Assembly (NCBI RefSeq): GCF_018861295.1
Contig: NZ_JAHLDM010000002.1
Location: forward strand, 1 to 64,000
Reading direction: 5' to 3'
Length of the DNA: 64,000 nt
Source: Clostridium_AD estertheticum_D
Lineage (GTDB): Bacteria; Bacillota; Clostridia; Clostridiales; Clostridiaceae
Shown here: piece after piece, positions 26,470 to 34,499 of the stretch
How positions within the stretch are numbered: position 1 is the stretch's first letter
Layout of the letters: every line of letters begins with the position of its first letter
The notes under the pieces: model-generated
Databases searched by the model: none
Told to the model about the DNA's origin: nothing
What the model saw: only the letters and a program-made list of their open reading frames with translations
Translations under genes and position numbers: made by a program

Positions 26470-27468
26470 TTACATGTCGTCCCTCTTGCAATCGCTCTTG
26501 AAAATATCACACATACTTTTTCTATTTGGGTCATTAAACAAATCATATTGAATAAAATCAAAAGAGCTATTAATTCGATTAGTTTCTGAATAAAGTTGAA
26601 CGTAAAGATTTCCGTCAAATTCTAAGTTAATTTCTACTACCAAATTATTATAATCTAGATCATAGTATTGACTATAACCTTTATGTTCTTCATCAGGAAA
26701 ATTGTCAACAAAGTTTACGTTATATGGTGGTTTAAAATAATTAATCATTGCTGCCTCTGTGATATTAATTATCTGATTATACTTTAACGGATTACTCATT
26801 ACGTCGTTGAAATGACTATCTTCTTCATCCTGTGTAGCAGTGTATATACCAGTTAAACCATCAAAGCTCATCTGTAGTTGTGGTGTAAATTCAAATAGAA
26901 ATATATATAGTTGCTTATCTGGATGTGAACTATAATAATCCGTCAATATCTTTTGCAACGTTGAATGTGATTTCAATCTATCTGTAGCTATGCGTTCTCC
27001 ATCTTTACCGAATGCCTGTCCAATATACAATATTTCAAATTCCAAGTTCCTTGTAGGACCAGAGATATCTAACACTCCTTGGGCTTCAAGTGAAATCTTA
27101 TTACTACTTAGACCACGACCAAAGGTGTTCAGCCATTCATTATCATTAATTTCAACATTTAATTTATTGTAAGGATAAGGACAATCTAGACCTAACTTTG
27201 TATGGTCTAGATTTCCATCAAGAACTAAGTGTTGAATCTCAATTGTCTCAACTGAATCTTTTATCTGTTTTTCTAGAGTTAAACTTATGCATTTTTCACT
27301 AGCCTTAAAAGAGTCCTTTACATATCTCAGTTTTGGACATGACATAATACTGTATATATGATAATCATGTCCATCCTTAATAATATTAAGATGTTCAACT
27401 GGAATAATCGTCTTATAACTAGTAAAAACATTTAAACCAAATTCTGATAAATACTTTCGTCTTTTCAT
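26470..27468 (-). CDS. Protein with a GIY-YIG-like nuclease domain
   Basis: 332 residues. From residue ~143: FEILYIGQAFGKDGERIATD, giving YIG (148-150), an Arg in DRLKSHSTLQKIL (164), a Glu in ITEAAMINYFKPPYN (238) and Asn250. These occur in the order and spacing of GIY-YIG endonucleases (YIG strand, Arg helix, catalytic Glu, Asn). The first 140 residues are strand-rich and unrecognised. GAGGAAG precedes ATG. It may be a nuclease effector in the surrounding cluster; catalytic competence is not proven because the first GIY is replaced by EIL. Confidence 0.5.
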   Translation of the reverse strand: MKRRKYLSEFGLNVFTSYKTIIPVEHLNIIKDGHDYHIYSIMSCPKLRYVKDSFKASEKCISLTLEKQIKDSVETIEIQHLVLDGNLDHTKLGLDCPYPYNKLNVEINDNEWLNTFGRGLSSNKISLEAQGVLDISGPTRNLEFEILYIGQAFGKDGERIATDRLKSHSTLQKILTDYYSSHPDKQLYIFLFEFTPQLQMSFDGLTGIYTATQDEEDSHFNDVMSNPLKYNQIINITEAAMINYFKPPYNVNFVDNFPDEEHKGYSQYYDLDYNNLVVEINLEFDGNLYVQLYSETNRINSSFDFIQYDLFNDPNRKSMCDIFKSDCKRDDM

Positions 27469-27812
27469 ATACTTCCTCTTTCGATATCAGACTTTAATGT
27501 TACTTAACTATGCTATTCCCAAAACTCATGAATTAAGTATTAATTTTTTCTACTACCCATTATAAACATTAAGACTTGTACTAAATATAGTAATAGTTTA
27601 ACTGCATATTATTAGCCTAATGAGTATATGTATAATAGGAAGTTAATAACTATAGCTATTAGCTACATTCTCAATACAAATAATGCCGCAACGTTATAAA
27701 AACACTTATTAACTAAACCACACATTATCCAAATTTTGTTCAACCAGACAAATTGGAATTTGTTGCTTTATTTTTAATTCTATGAAAGTATTAGGCTTCA
27801 ATACTTAAACCA
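27469..27812. other. Intergenic region with repeat termini
   Basis: No gene is apparent. It contains a CATTATAAACATTAAGAC motif (near 27552) resembling one end of the dispersed repeat, and the palindrome ACAAATTGGAATTTGT (27748-27763) that also ends the copy at 30275-30416. It may be a diverged or deleted copy. Confidence 0.4.
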
Positions 27813-28628
27813 TCAACAACCTTTCCAATGCTCCATTGGCTTTATTTCAAGAATATCCATAGGCGGTATCTGTATATGATTTTTAATCAGAAGTATATTT
27901 TCACTCGGTTCACCAAAGGCAGTCCAATATGCCTTAGTCAAATAATTTAAAACCTTATCCTCATCGCTTTGATCGTCATAACTATCATAGATAACCTTTT
28001 CACCGCTAACCTTGGCTACTATCTCATAAGAATCATGAGTAGACATCCATTCTCGGGATAAATTCAATCCAAGAAGATCGTCGATATTCATTAAAATTTC
28101 TGGTCGGCGATGAACTTGTCCACCATAAGAGCTTCGTTCCCACACCGATAAGAACCCACATGTAGTGTAATCGAAATAAAACTTTCTCCCTATGGACCAA
28201 CATTTATAAGCCTCTTTGTCTTGTCTTGGGCAATCTCCGAAGGTAATATCGAATTCTTGTTCGCGATATATCAGTATTCTCTCATCTAAATTGATATGGA
28301 TATCGCGTTTTTCCAAGAACGATCTCAGCTCAGAGTTATGGCAAGAATAAGATCGTTTTAAATCTAATATTCCATACTTCCGAAAAGATGCGCATCCATT
28401 AGCACTTGTCGTCACATGAAAGTATACGAATTCGAAATCTCTGTAGCTACGTGGTAGATATCCATGAGAGTTGATCACATCTGCCACAAGATAATCTGTA
28501 TATTCATATTCGAGCTCGTGACTAAGATATTGTTTCCACACTGAGATTGGTATGCCAGTGAGATTAGTTAATGTCCGTTGAGCATATTCAGTTGTGCGAA
28601 TATCGTAAATCATATTAGGCATAATCAT
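27813..28628 (-). CDS. Unknown protein, possibly ADP-ribosyltransferase-like
   Basis: 271 residues, no membrane segment. The stretch FVYFHVTTSANGCASFRKYG and ILDLKRSY resembles the first strand of ADP-ribosyltransferase-like domains (H-x-T/S, then ..si...Gi.). The rest is unrecognised, with an acidic region near the C-terminus (YDDQSDEDKV). GGGGAAATAG precedes ATG. It sits between the GIY-YIG-like and SIR2 genes. The enzyme guess rests on one motif and should be treated as weak. Confidence 0.35.
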   Translation of the reverse strand: MIMPNMIYDIRTTEYAQRTLTNLTGIPISVWKQYLSHELEYEYTDYLVADVINSHGYLPRSYRDFEFVYFHVTTSANGCASFRKYGILDLKRSYSCHNSELRSFLEKRDIHINLDERILIYREQEFDITFGDCPRQDKEAYKCWSIGRKFYFDYTTCGFLSVWERSSYGGQVHRRPEILMNIDDLLGLNLSREWMSTHDSYEIVAKVSGEKVIYDSYDDQSDEDKVLNYLTKAYWTAFGEPSENILLIKNHIQIPPMDILEIKPMEHWKGC

Positions 28629-28954
28629 CTATTTCCCCATTCACTTATCCAGCTTCACATAAACAAATTACTATTTATCTACAGATTATTATAAATTGTC
28701 TTTACTTCACAGTTATTTAAAATTGACTACACTTGTTAATAAAATTTTATATACTTCAACTTCTTGTTATTAGCCTAATGGGTAGTTTGGTTTACAATCT
28801 TACTAATGCTAACTATTGTATTTATTATATGCTTTCTATGTCTTTAGCTGCAACCCTACCTAAATATTAAATTTTTGCTTTGTAATTCAAGAAATCTAAA
28901 CCGCATTAACACCACTATCAAGATTCAGATTATAGCGATATGGTATGGAAACTT
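28629..28954. other. Gene-free interval before the ART-like gene
   Basis: About 325 bases without a recognisable gene. TATTAGCCTAATGGGTA (near 28768) is similar to TATTAGCCTAATGAGTA near 27608, a short repeat shared with the neighbouring gap. Confidence 0.3.
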
Positions 28955-30190
28955 TTATATAAGGCTGAGTTCGCCCCGAATCACCTTCACAGTAATACTT
29001 AACAACTGTGTCAAGCGTTCGTGTGATCCACCTGCTAGTGGATACCGAATAGACTTAATTCCAAAACGTAATAAATCAGCATCGAATAAAGAATCAATCA
29101 TTTCAGGCACTGGTCCATCTCCACTACTTTTAGGAAGAAATGCGTAATGAGTTTTCTGAGAGGCTGTGTTGCTCATATTCAGTATTCTTCTCAAATTCGG
29201 ATCTTCTAATGAAAGCCCTAAAAAGATGCAAGAAGTATTGCTGTATGTACTTAACTGAATGTTGTTAGACCATAAATCAACTTGTGAACTTTGCTTCTGA
29301 TATTCTTGTTCTACAAGAACAATTTCTGTATTAACTCCACCTTTTATAGGTATATATCCGTGAGGATAATAAATAGATGGGTTACACACCGATTTCTTGC
29401 CACAATACACATTATCGAACTTTATTCCCCTTTGTAATAGTGCATGATACATTGTGTCATCATAATTATAATTTACAATTTTTTCAATATTAGAATTCTT
29501 GATTAAATTAATGCAAGAATCCATTAGTGGTGAAATAATAAATTGAAAAGGCTTGTTTTCATATAAACCATACAAAACCTTTCTTAATAAATAGTTCCAA
29601 TCTTTTTCCTTTATACGATTTTTAATCATTTGTGCAACCAACAAAGAGTTTTTGTTCATTAAGCTGTTCAAAAAGTTTGATCGCAGGGATGCGTTCAAAG
29701 CCGATGTTTGATTTTGTTTTTCAAGAAAAGCTTTTACTTTTTCATTGCTCCATTTGACGCCGTCGGTATATATTTCAGCAACCTTATGATTCTCATCAAA
29801 ATCCTCATTTAAATATTTAACCTGTTCAGAAGGAGCTATTTGGTTAGTTTTTTCGAGTAAAGAATTTTTTTCCTGTATGAGTTTTTTTAATTTTTCTTCG
29901 AGAAATAATGCTTCATATCCTTCTGTAAAAGCTATCGAAATATTTTGAGGTGGATTCCTATAATCGCAGTTTTTATGAGCATTGCTGATGTTGAAAATCC
30001 AATGTTCAAAATAAGAATAAGATATTTTTCGTAAAAGTGTATCCCATGTAGGGAGTCCTGCTGAAGCAGACATTCCGGCACCTAAAGCAATACTACATGG
30101 GGTAGATTTACATGTGTTTATTAATGAAAGCAAGTTACTTGCACTTCGTGAGTCTAAATCAGGTAATAATTTCATGCAAAATTTTGGCAT
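28955..30190 (-). CDS. SIR2-family NAD-consuming protein
   Basis: 411 residues with the NAD-binding SIR2 landmarks: GAGMSASAGLPTW (37-49), VNYNYDD (239-245), catalytic-type His in YPHGYI (His277) and FLGLSLEDPNL (323-333). Bacterial SIR2 proteins without the zinc-binding cysteines, as here, are typically defence NADases that deplete NAD+ after phage sensing. A ~150-residue helical insert (about 60-215) separates the first two motifs and could be the sensing or regulatory part. GGAGGAATAAGT precedes ATG. It is the best-supported defence-type gene in the minus-strand cluster. A deacylase role is less likely. Confidence 0.75.
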   Translation of the reverse strand: MPKFCMKLLPDLDSRSASNLLSLINTCKSTPCSIALGAGMSASAGLPTWDTLLRKISYSYFEHWIFNISNAHKNCDYRNPPQNISIAFTEGYEALFLEEKLKKLIQEKNSLLEKTNQIAPSEQVKYLNEDFDENHKVAEIYTDGVKWSNEKVKAFLEKQNQTSALNASLRSNFLNSLMNKNSLLVAQMIKNRIKEKDWNYLLRKVLYGLYENKPFQFIISPLMDSCINLIKNSNIEKIVNYNYDDTMYHALLQRGIKFDNVYCGKKSVCNPSIYYPHGYIPIKGGVNTEIVLVEQEYQKQSSQVDLWSNNIQLSTYSNTSCIFLGLSLEDPNLRRILNMSNTASQKTHYAFLPKSSGDGPVPEMIDSLFDADLLRFGIKSIRYPLAGGSHERLTQLLSITVKVIRGELSLI

Positions 30191-30274
30191 ACTTATTCCT
30201 CCTTCACTTCTTTTATGTGATTATAAAACTAGGCTTACCTAGTTTTATCTTAAATAGAACATACTTTATATTTA

Positions 30275-30416
30275 TCTTCGAATTATAGACATAATATATC
30301 CAGTTTATCTGATTTCTTTAATAATTCTTGTAGTTATTTATGACGAACTTTATGAAAAATGCGAAATAATTGCGTCTAAAATTATGTTAATTCAGCTCTA
30401 CAAATTGGAATTTGTG
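30275..30416 (-). repeat. Dispersed intergenic repeat, subfamily 2
   Basis: Close relative of the copy at 4838-4983. Minus strand: ACAAATTGGAATTTGT (30400-30415), CATAAAGTTCGTCATAAATA, GATAAACTGGATA, TTATGTCTATAATTCGAAG. It lies upstream of the SIR2 gene. Confidence 0.55.
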
Positions 30417-30509
30417 TATTTGTCAATCAACTTGATATCTTGAATTTATATAGTTCTTACGTCATTGATTTTTTACATTTTACCAAACTTATCCTAAAAT
30501 ACAAATCTG

Positions 30510-30845
30510 TTACACCCCAGTTATATCAATTTCAATAGCATTTCCCCATCTATCTTTCGATTGTATTAACAATGTCCCTCTAATGAACTTAAACTTCTGA
30601 TATTCATTTGTATACTTAGAATAAAAATCTCTATCGAACTGTTCATTTCCTACTAAATCTGCATATGAATAATTCGTATCTATTGAAATGTTCACAAGAA
30701 TAATACTATTAAAAAATGTTTTTCCTTTAGATGAAACAATAACTCTCGCTTCATGTTGGAAACTATTTTCGTTTCGAAAATCTATATAGTTCTTAATTGC
30801 ACGCTGTGAAGATGTAAAATTATCAATCCCTAAATTTTTTTTCAT
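30510..30845 (-). CDS. Small protein of unknown function
   Basis: 111 residues after GGAGGCAATAT. It is mixed helix and strand, with a C-terminal beta-rich half (KFIRGTLLIQSKDRWGNAIE). No family was recognised. It is in the same orientation as the gene at 30918 (72 bases away), so both may share a transcript. Confidence 0.5.
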   Translation of the reverse strand: MKKNLGIDNFTSSQRAIKNYIDFRNENSFQHEARVIVSSKGKTFFNSIILVNISIDTNYSYADLVGNEQFDRDFYSKYTNEYQKFKFIRGTLLIQSKDRWGNAIEIDITGV

Positions 30846-30917
30846 ATATTGCCTCCTTGTAAATGCTTAACCACATAAACAAATTACTATTTATATTACT
30901 CAACCTTAAACTGGAAT

Positions 30918-31343
30918 TTATGGTTCTAATTCCTTAAATAAAAAGCGTAATGACATTACTGTTTTAGATATTTTATATTTACTTTCTAAAGATACTAACT
31001 TAGGATTTTCCACTAAATCAATAACTTCTTTTTCACTAACTCCAGACATCAATGCAATTGTTTCTGCCGAAATACCATGATATTCTAATAACACTTGCAA
31101 AAATGCTCCAATTTTAAAATCAGCATCATCTTTTCCACTAAGTTCAATCATAGAAATTAAATTAGACATTTTAGAAAAGTCTTTAGAATTTTCAAATAAT
31201 TTATTTTCATCTTGACTTAAAATAACTTCTTCTTTTACATCTAATAGTTTTGAAAGCACATCTATATTAAATTTGTATTTTTTAATCAATAGTTGCAACT
31301 CTTCCATCACATCTTTTTTAGTTATCACTTTTACATTTTCCAT
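30918..31343 (-). CDS. Probable helix-turn-helix protein
   Basis: 141 residues, all helical. EYHGISAETIALMSGVSEKE looks like a helix-turn-helix (GxSxxxIA..SGVSxxx), and an earlier LIKKYKFNIDVLSKLLDVKEE could be a second one. The start is placed at 31343, where AAAGGTGG precedes ATG; a GTG 9 bases upstream overlaps the site. It may be a transcription factor for the adjacent small gene or cluster; no target is evident. Confidence 0.5.
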   Translation of the reverse strand: MENVKVITKKDVMEELQLLIKKYKFNIDVLSKLLDVKEEVILSQDENKLFENSKDFSKMSNLISMIELSGKDDADFKIGAFLQVLLEYHGISAETIALMSGVSEKEVIDLVENPKLVSLESKYKISKTVMSLRFLFKELEP

Positions 31344-31409
31344 ATTGACCACCTTTCTTACAAAATAAATTACTATTTAATAAATTGTTTTACATCATTC
31401 ATGTGTCGT

Positions 31410-31595
31410 ATAACTCTACATATCCGACATGTCACCATTATTGATGGGCCTCTTTATAAGTCATATATTGCCACCTACCATCAATTAATCATTCATTTTT
31501 GAACTACACATTATAGACATAACCTGTCCAGTTTATCTTACTGCCTTAGTAATTTTTACAGTTGTTACTGACGGATTTTATGAAGAATGCGTATT
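31410..31595 (-). repeat. Dispersed intergenic repeat, subfamily 2 with distal arm
   Basis: Minus strand: TTCATAAAATCCGTCAGTAAC, GATAAACTGGACAGG, TTATGTCTATAATG, ATGAATGATTAATTGATGG, and distally GACATGTCGGATATGTA. The distal part also resembles 33950-34060 and 12868-12916. Confidence 0.5.
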
Positions 31596-31628
31596 AAGTT
31601 TCAGTAGTATTTTAAATTTGATAATAAA

Positions 31629-32093
31629 TCAAAGTCTTTTAATCAATTTATTATTTTTTGAGAAGTTATTAAGCAGTATATCTAAATCTTTTAAGTATAT
31701 TAAATCTGACCTTATCTCAACCTCTTTATTTGAACAATAATCCATCAGAATTATAACTATCTTTTCTCCAATCAACCGAACTTCCTCAATATCTTCAAAT
31801 TTAATAACCTGGTTTCTTCGAGTCAATCCTTTGTGAATTTTCAATTTCTTATGAGAAATTTTAATATAAGCTCGTGAAGATAAAGTTATATAATAGTTTC
31901 CTAAAACAAACCCCAAAATAATATTTAACATCATCAAAGTTGTTATGCAGACAGTACCTATCTTCAGTGATGGTTTAAATCCTACAATAAAAACAACGAA
32001 GAAAATCACCCAGAATAAACTAATAAAACCCCAGCCTACGCCCAAAATAGTAACGGATTGTTTTTTCTTAAACTTCAATTCATAAATTTCCAT
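31629..32093 (-). CDS. Two-helix membrane protein with a PH-like C-terminal domain
   Basis: 154 residues. Two hydrophobic helices (about 19-42 and 47-70) are followed by ~75 residues of strands, ISHKKLKIHKGLTRRNQVIK and FEDIEEVRLIGEKIVIIL, resembling YcxB/bacterial PH-like membrane-associated domains. I place the start at 32093, because GGGGGTTAT precedes that ATG. The insertion sequence follows on the opposite strand. Function is unknown. Confidence 0.5.
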   Translation of the reverse strand: MEIYELKFKKKQSVTILGVGWGFISLFWVIFFVVFIVGFKPSLKIGTVCITTLMMLNIILGFVLGNYYITLSSRAYIKISHKKLKIHKGLTRRNQVIKFEDIEEVRLIGEKIVIILMDYCSNKEVEIRSDLIYLKDLDILLNNFSKNNKLIKRL

Positions 32094-32159
32094 ATAACCC
32101 CCTAATATAATCAGAGCTTTCACGGAAACTCCTTAGCTCCTATGATTACTCATTTTTCG

Positions 32160-33800
32160 TATCATTATTTTTCGTTGATCCCCCCACTTTTTTTGCATAA
32201 AACACTTGACAAGTCTGTAGAATTTTGCGGTCCTCCTCCTAAAGACATGTTTTACTAGGAGGATTATTTTATGCTTAAAAATTGGAGTTCTCATGCTGAT
32301 TATCAGCAATTTATTATTTCAAATCTCTCATGTTTCTACAAATCTTTTTCTAAAAAAATTATAGAACTTGAACCTTCTATATCTAAGTTGTATTGCTTAG
32401 ACTTAGATATTCTTAGAGAGATATTAAAACCTTATTATTCTAATATCGGTAGACCTGCAACTCTTCAACCTGAAATATTTCGTTCATTTTCTTTAATGCT
32501 TTTTCAAAAGGAAACAAGCATTACCAACTGGGTTAAAAAACTTCATGCTAGTGAGTTGCTTGCAACCTGTATAGGCTGCACTATAAATAATGTCCCATCA
32601 CTTGGTGCCCATTATGGTTTTATCTCTAGATTATGGCTCTCAAATCTGTCTACCGACAGAGCAAATCTAAGAAAAATATATTCATATAAGAAGAGACCAT
32701 CTAAAATTAAGGCACCCGGGAAAAATAAAAAGCTTCCTAACAAAAAAACTGGTGTTGTTAAGAGAGTTTCAGATTTTTTTGAAGCAGGTCGCTCATTTTC
32801 TTTAAGAGCCGAAAGGCTGCTTCAAAAAATATTTTCATTAGTTGCTGTAGTACCCTCTTTTAATCTTAATTTAATAGAAAAAGATAACCTTACAGTTGGC
32901 GGTGATGGTACTTGTGTTCACTGTAAGTCTTCTTACTATGGTTCTAAAGTTTGTGACTGCCGTCAAAATGGAATTTACGATTGCAAATGCCCTCGTAGAC
33001 TTTCTGACATAAATGCTAATTGGGGTTGGGATAGCCATGAAAATCGTTGGTTTTACGGCTACACTCTCTATGCTTTATCTGTCTATAATAAAAAATATAA
33101 GATAGACTTACCTATTTATCTTCGATTTGTAGAAGCAAGTAGACACGACAGTGTCACTGGAATAGTAGCATTAGCTGAATTTAGAGAACTGTTGCCGCAG
33201 TTCAATATATCAAATTATGTTCTTGACTCAGCTAATGATAACTACCCTACATATGAATTATGTTCCAAATGGAACATTAATCCCTTTATTGATTTGAACT
33301 CCAAAAATAAAGGAAATTCAAAATATCCAACTACTTTAGATATTAATGAAAAAGGAGTTCCTATCTGCATTGGTGGCCATAAAATGATCTATTATGGTTA
33401 CGAAAAAAGTCGTTCACGCCTTAAATGGCGTTGCCCTTTAGTTTTAAAAAAGGTTGATAGTTGTTCTTGTTGTGAAAAGTGCTCACCTTCACCTTATGGG
33501 CGAGTAATTTATACTAAACCATCATGGGATTTGCGGTTGTTTACTCTTGTGCCTCGTGGCTCAAAACAATGGAAAATTGTTTATAAAACTAGAACCTGCT
33601 CAGAACGTATAAATAATCGTATTCTTAATGATTATAGAATTCATTCTTTACAAATACATGGTAAAAAACGTTATTCATTTATGACTATGATTGCCGCAAT
33701 TAATATTCATCTAGATGCAAGACTTAAAGTTTCAGGTTTTAGTATTTTAAATTTATTAGAATAGCTGTTTGACAATTAAATATTTTTTCTAAAAGTTCCT
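32160..33800 (+). mobile_element. Insertion sequence with a DDE transposase
   Basis: A single complete transposase gene with about 110 bases of flank on the left. No convincing terminal inverted repeats or target duplication were found by eye, so the ends are approximate. The left flank contains AGGAGGATTATTTT before the start codon. Homology to the dispersed repeat resumes around 33950, so the insertion may lie within or next to a repeat copy. Confidence 0.6.
32271..33764 (+). CDS. DDE transposase
   Basis: 497 residues. Candidate acidic residues are VGGDGTCVHC (first Asp), YVLDSANDNYP (second Asp) and TCSERINNRILNDY (Glu), the DDE triad of IS4/IS1182-like enzymes. Cysteine-rich segments (CHCKS.., CDCRQNG.., CSCCEKC) suggest a zinc-binding insert. 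The N-terminal ~100 residues, with IGRPATLQPEIFRSF, are like DUF772-type transposase starts. It is full length and intact, so the element may still move. The exact IS family is not assigned. Confidence 0.75.
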   Translation: MLKNWSSHADYQQFIISNLSCFYKSFSKKIIELEPSISKLYCLDLDILREILKPYYSNIGRPATLQPEIFRSFSLMLFQKETSITNWVKKLHASELLATCIGCTINNVPSLGAHYGFISRLWLSNLSTDRANLRKIYSYKKRPSKIKAPGKNKKLPNKKTGVVKRVSDFFEAGRSFSLRAERLLQKIFSLVAVVPSFNLNLIEKDNLTVGGDGTCVHCKSSYYGSKVCDCRQNGIYDCKCPRRLSDINANWGWDSHENRWFYGYTLYALSVYNKKYKIDLPIYLRFVEASRHDSVTGIVALAEFRELLPQFNISNYVLDSANDNYPTYELCSKWNINPFIDLNSKNKGNSKYPTTLDINEKGVPICIGGHKMIYYGYEKSRSRLKWRCPLVLKKVDSCSCCEKCSPSPYGRVIYTKPSWDLRLFTLVPRGSKQWKIVYKTRTCSERINNRILNDYRIHSLQIHGKKRYSFMTMIAAINIHLDARLKVSGFSILNLLE

Positions 33801-33949
33801 GCATCGTGTAGGCTTGTTTGCTATGCCTATTTTTAGTCCTAATTGCTCTCTGAACATAAAATTTATAGCGCTATAATGATTCTATACAAAATCAAGTTTT
33901 ACATATTAGTTTCCGTGACTACTCAATCATTCATTATTCGCATTTTTTT

Positions 33950-34175
33950 ACAGGTTCGACATATCTCCATTACTCTTTTACTTGAAAATCTCTCTATAGA
34001 ACATGGCTTTTCAGATATGTTATCTGATATTCACAATACTCATCAATTAAGTTTTCATTTTTTCAACTTCCGATTATAGACATTCTGTGAGGTTAACATT
34101 TCCCTACCATAAACGCTTTCTTTACATAATTCAACAAACATTCATAATTTTCCTTTAAATTTCGCAAAAAAATAT
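33950..34175 (-). repeat. Dispersed intergenic repeat, subfamily 1 with distal arm
   Basis: Minus strand: GCGAAATTTAAAGGAAAAT, TATGAATGTTTGTTGAATT, ATGTAAAGAAAGC, GTTAAC, ATGTCTATAATCGGAAGT, TTAATTGATGAG and AATGGAGATATGTCGAAC. It is near-identical in its first 55 bases to 6846-6996. Confidence 0.6.
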
Positions 34176-34294
34176 ATTCACCCCTTAAATTGCCATAAAA
34201 CGCCTACATTAATTTACGAAAGCCACTAGTATTTTATATATTATCCGGATTAATGTATATTTTATAATTTTCAAATATATCATCAAATAAAAAC

Positions 34295-34336
34295 AAGGCA
34301 TTTTCTCCAATTACTATTTCAACGGAAAAATGCCTT
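34295..34336 (-). terminator. Terminator of the Suv3-like helicase gene
   Basis: Minus strand arms AAGGCATTTTTCC and GGAGAAAATGCCTT, followed by GTTTTTATTT. It lies about 160 bases after the helicase stop. Confidence 0.7.
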
Positions 34337-34499
34337 CACTCTTTTAATTTATTCTATTTAAATATATTGATATTTATTTGTTCATTTATTTTCACTGAAT
34401 AATTTGACCTCAATCTAGTTGAATATAAGCTACATTTGAGATTAAATCAAATAGCAATTACTTTCAGTGGACTACTATATATATCATATTCTACCTTTT

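Noticed and set aside
28875..29147. A 90-codon plus-strand ORF
   Set aside because: Antisense to the end of the SIR2 gene, with no start site.
32160..33800. Terminal inverted repeats of the insertion sequence
   Set aside because: Short matches such as TTGACA against TTGTCA were seen at the two ends but are too short and inconsistent to call.
33843..34079. A 78-codon plus-strand ORF after the transposase
   Set aside because: It overlaps the dispersed repeat; a similar frame at 31293-31502 arises from the same repeat, so it is probably not coding.
4838..34175. The repeats as integron attC sites
   Set aside because: GTTAAC-like cores exist, but no integron integrase is present, the copies lack a consistent paired core/inverse-core layout, and they are not all at one end of each gene. 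A cassette-like role remains only a hypothesis.
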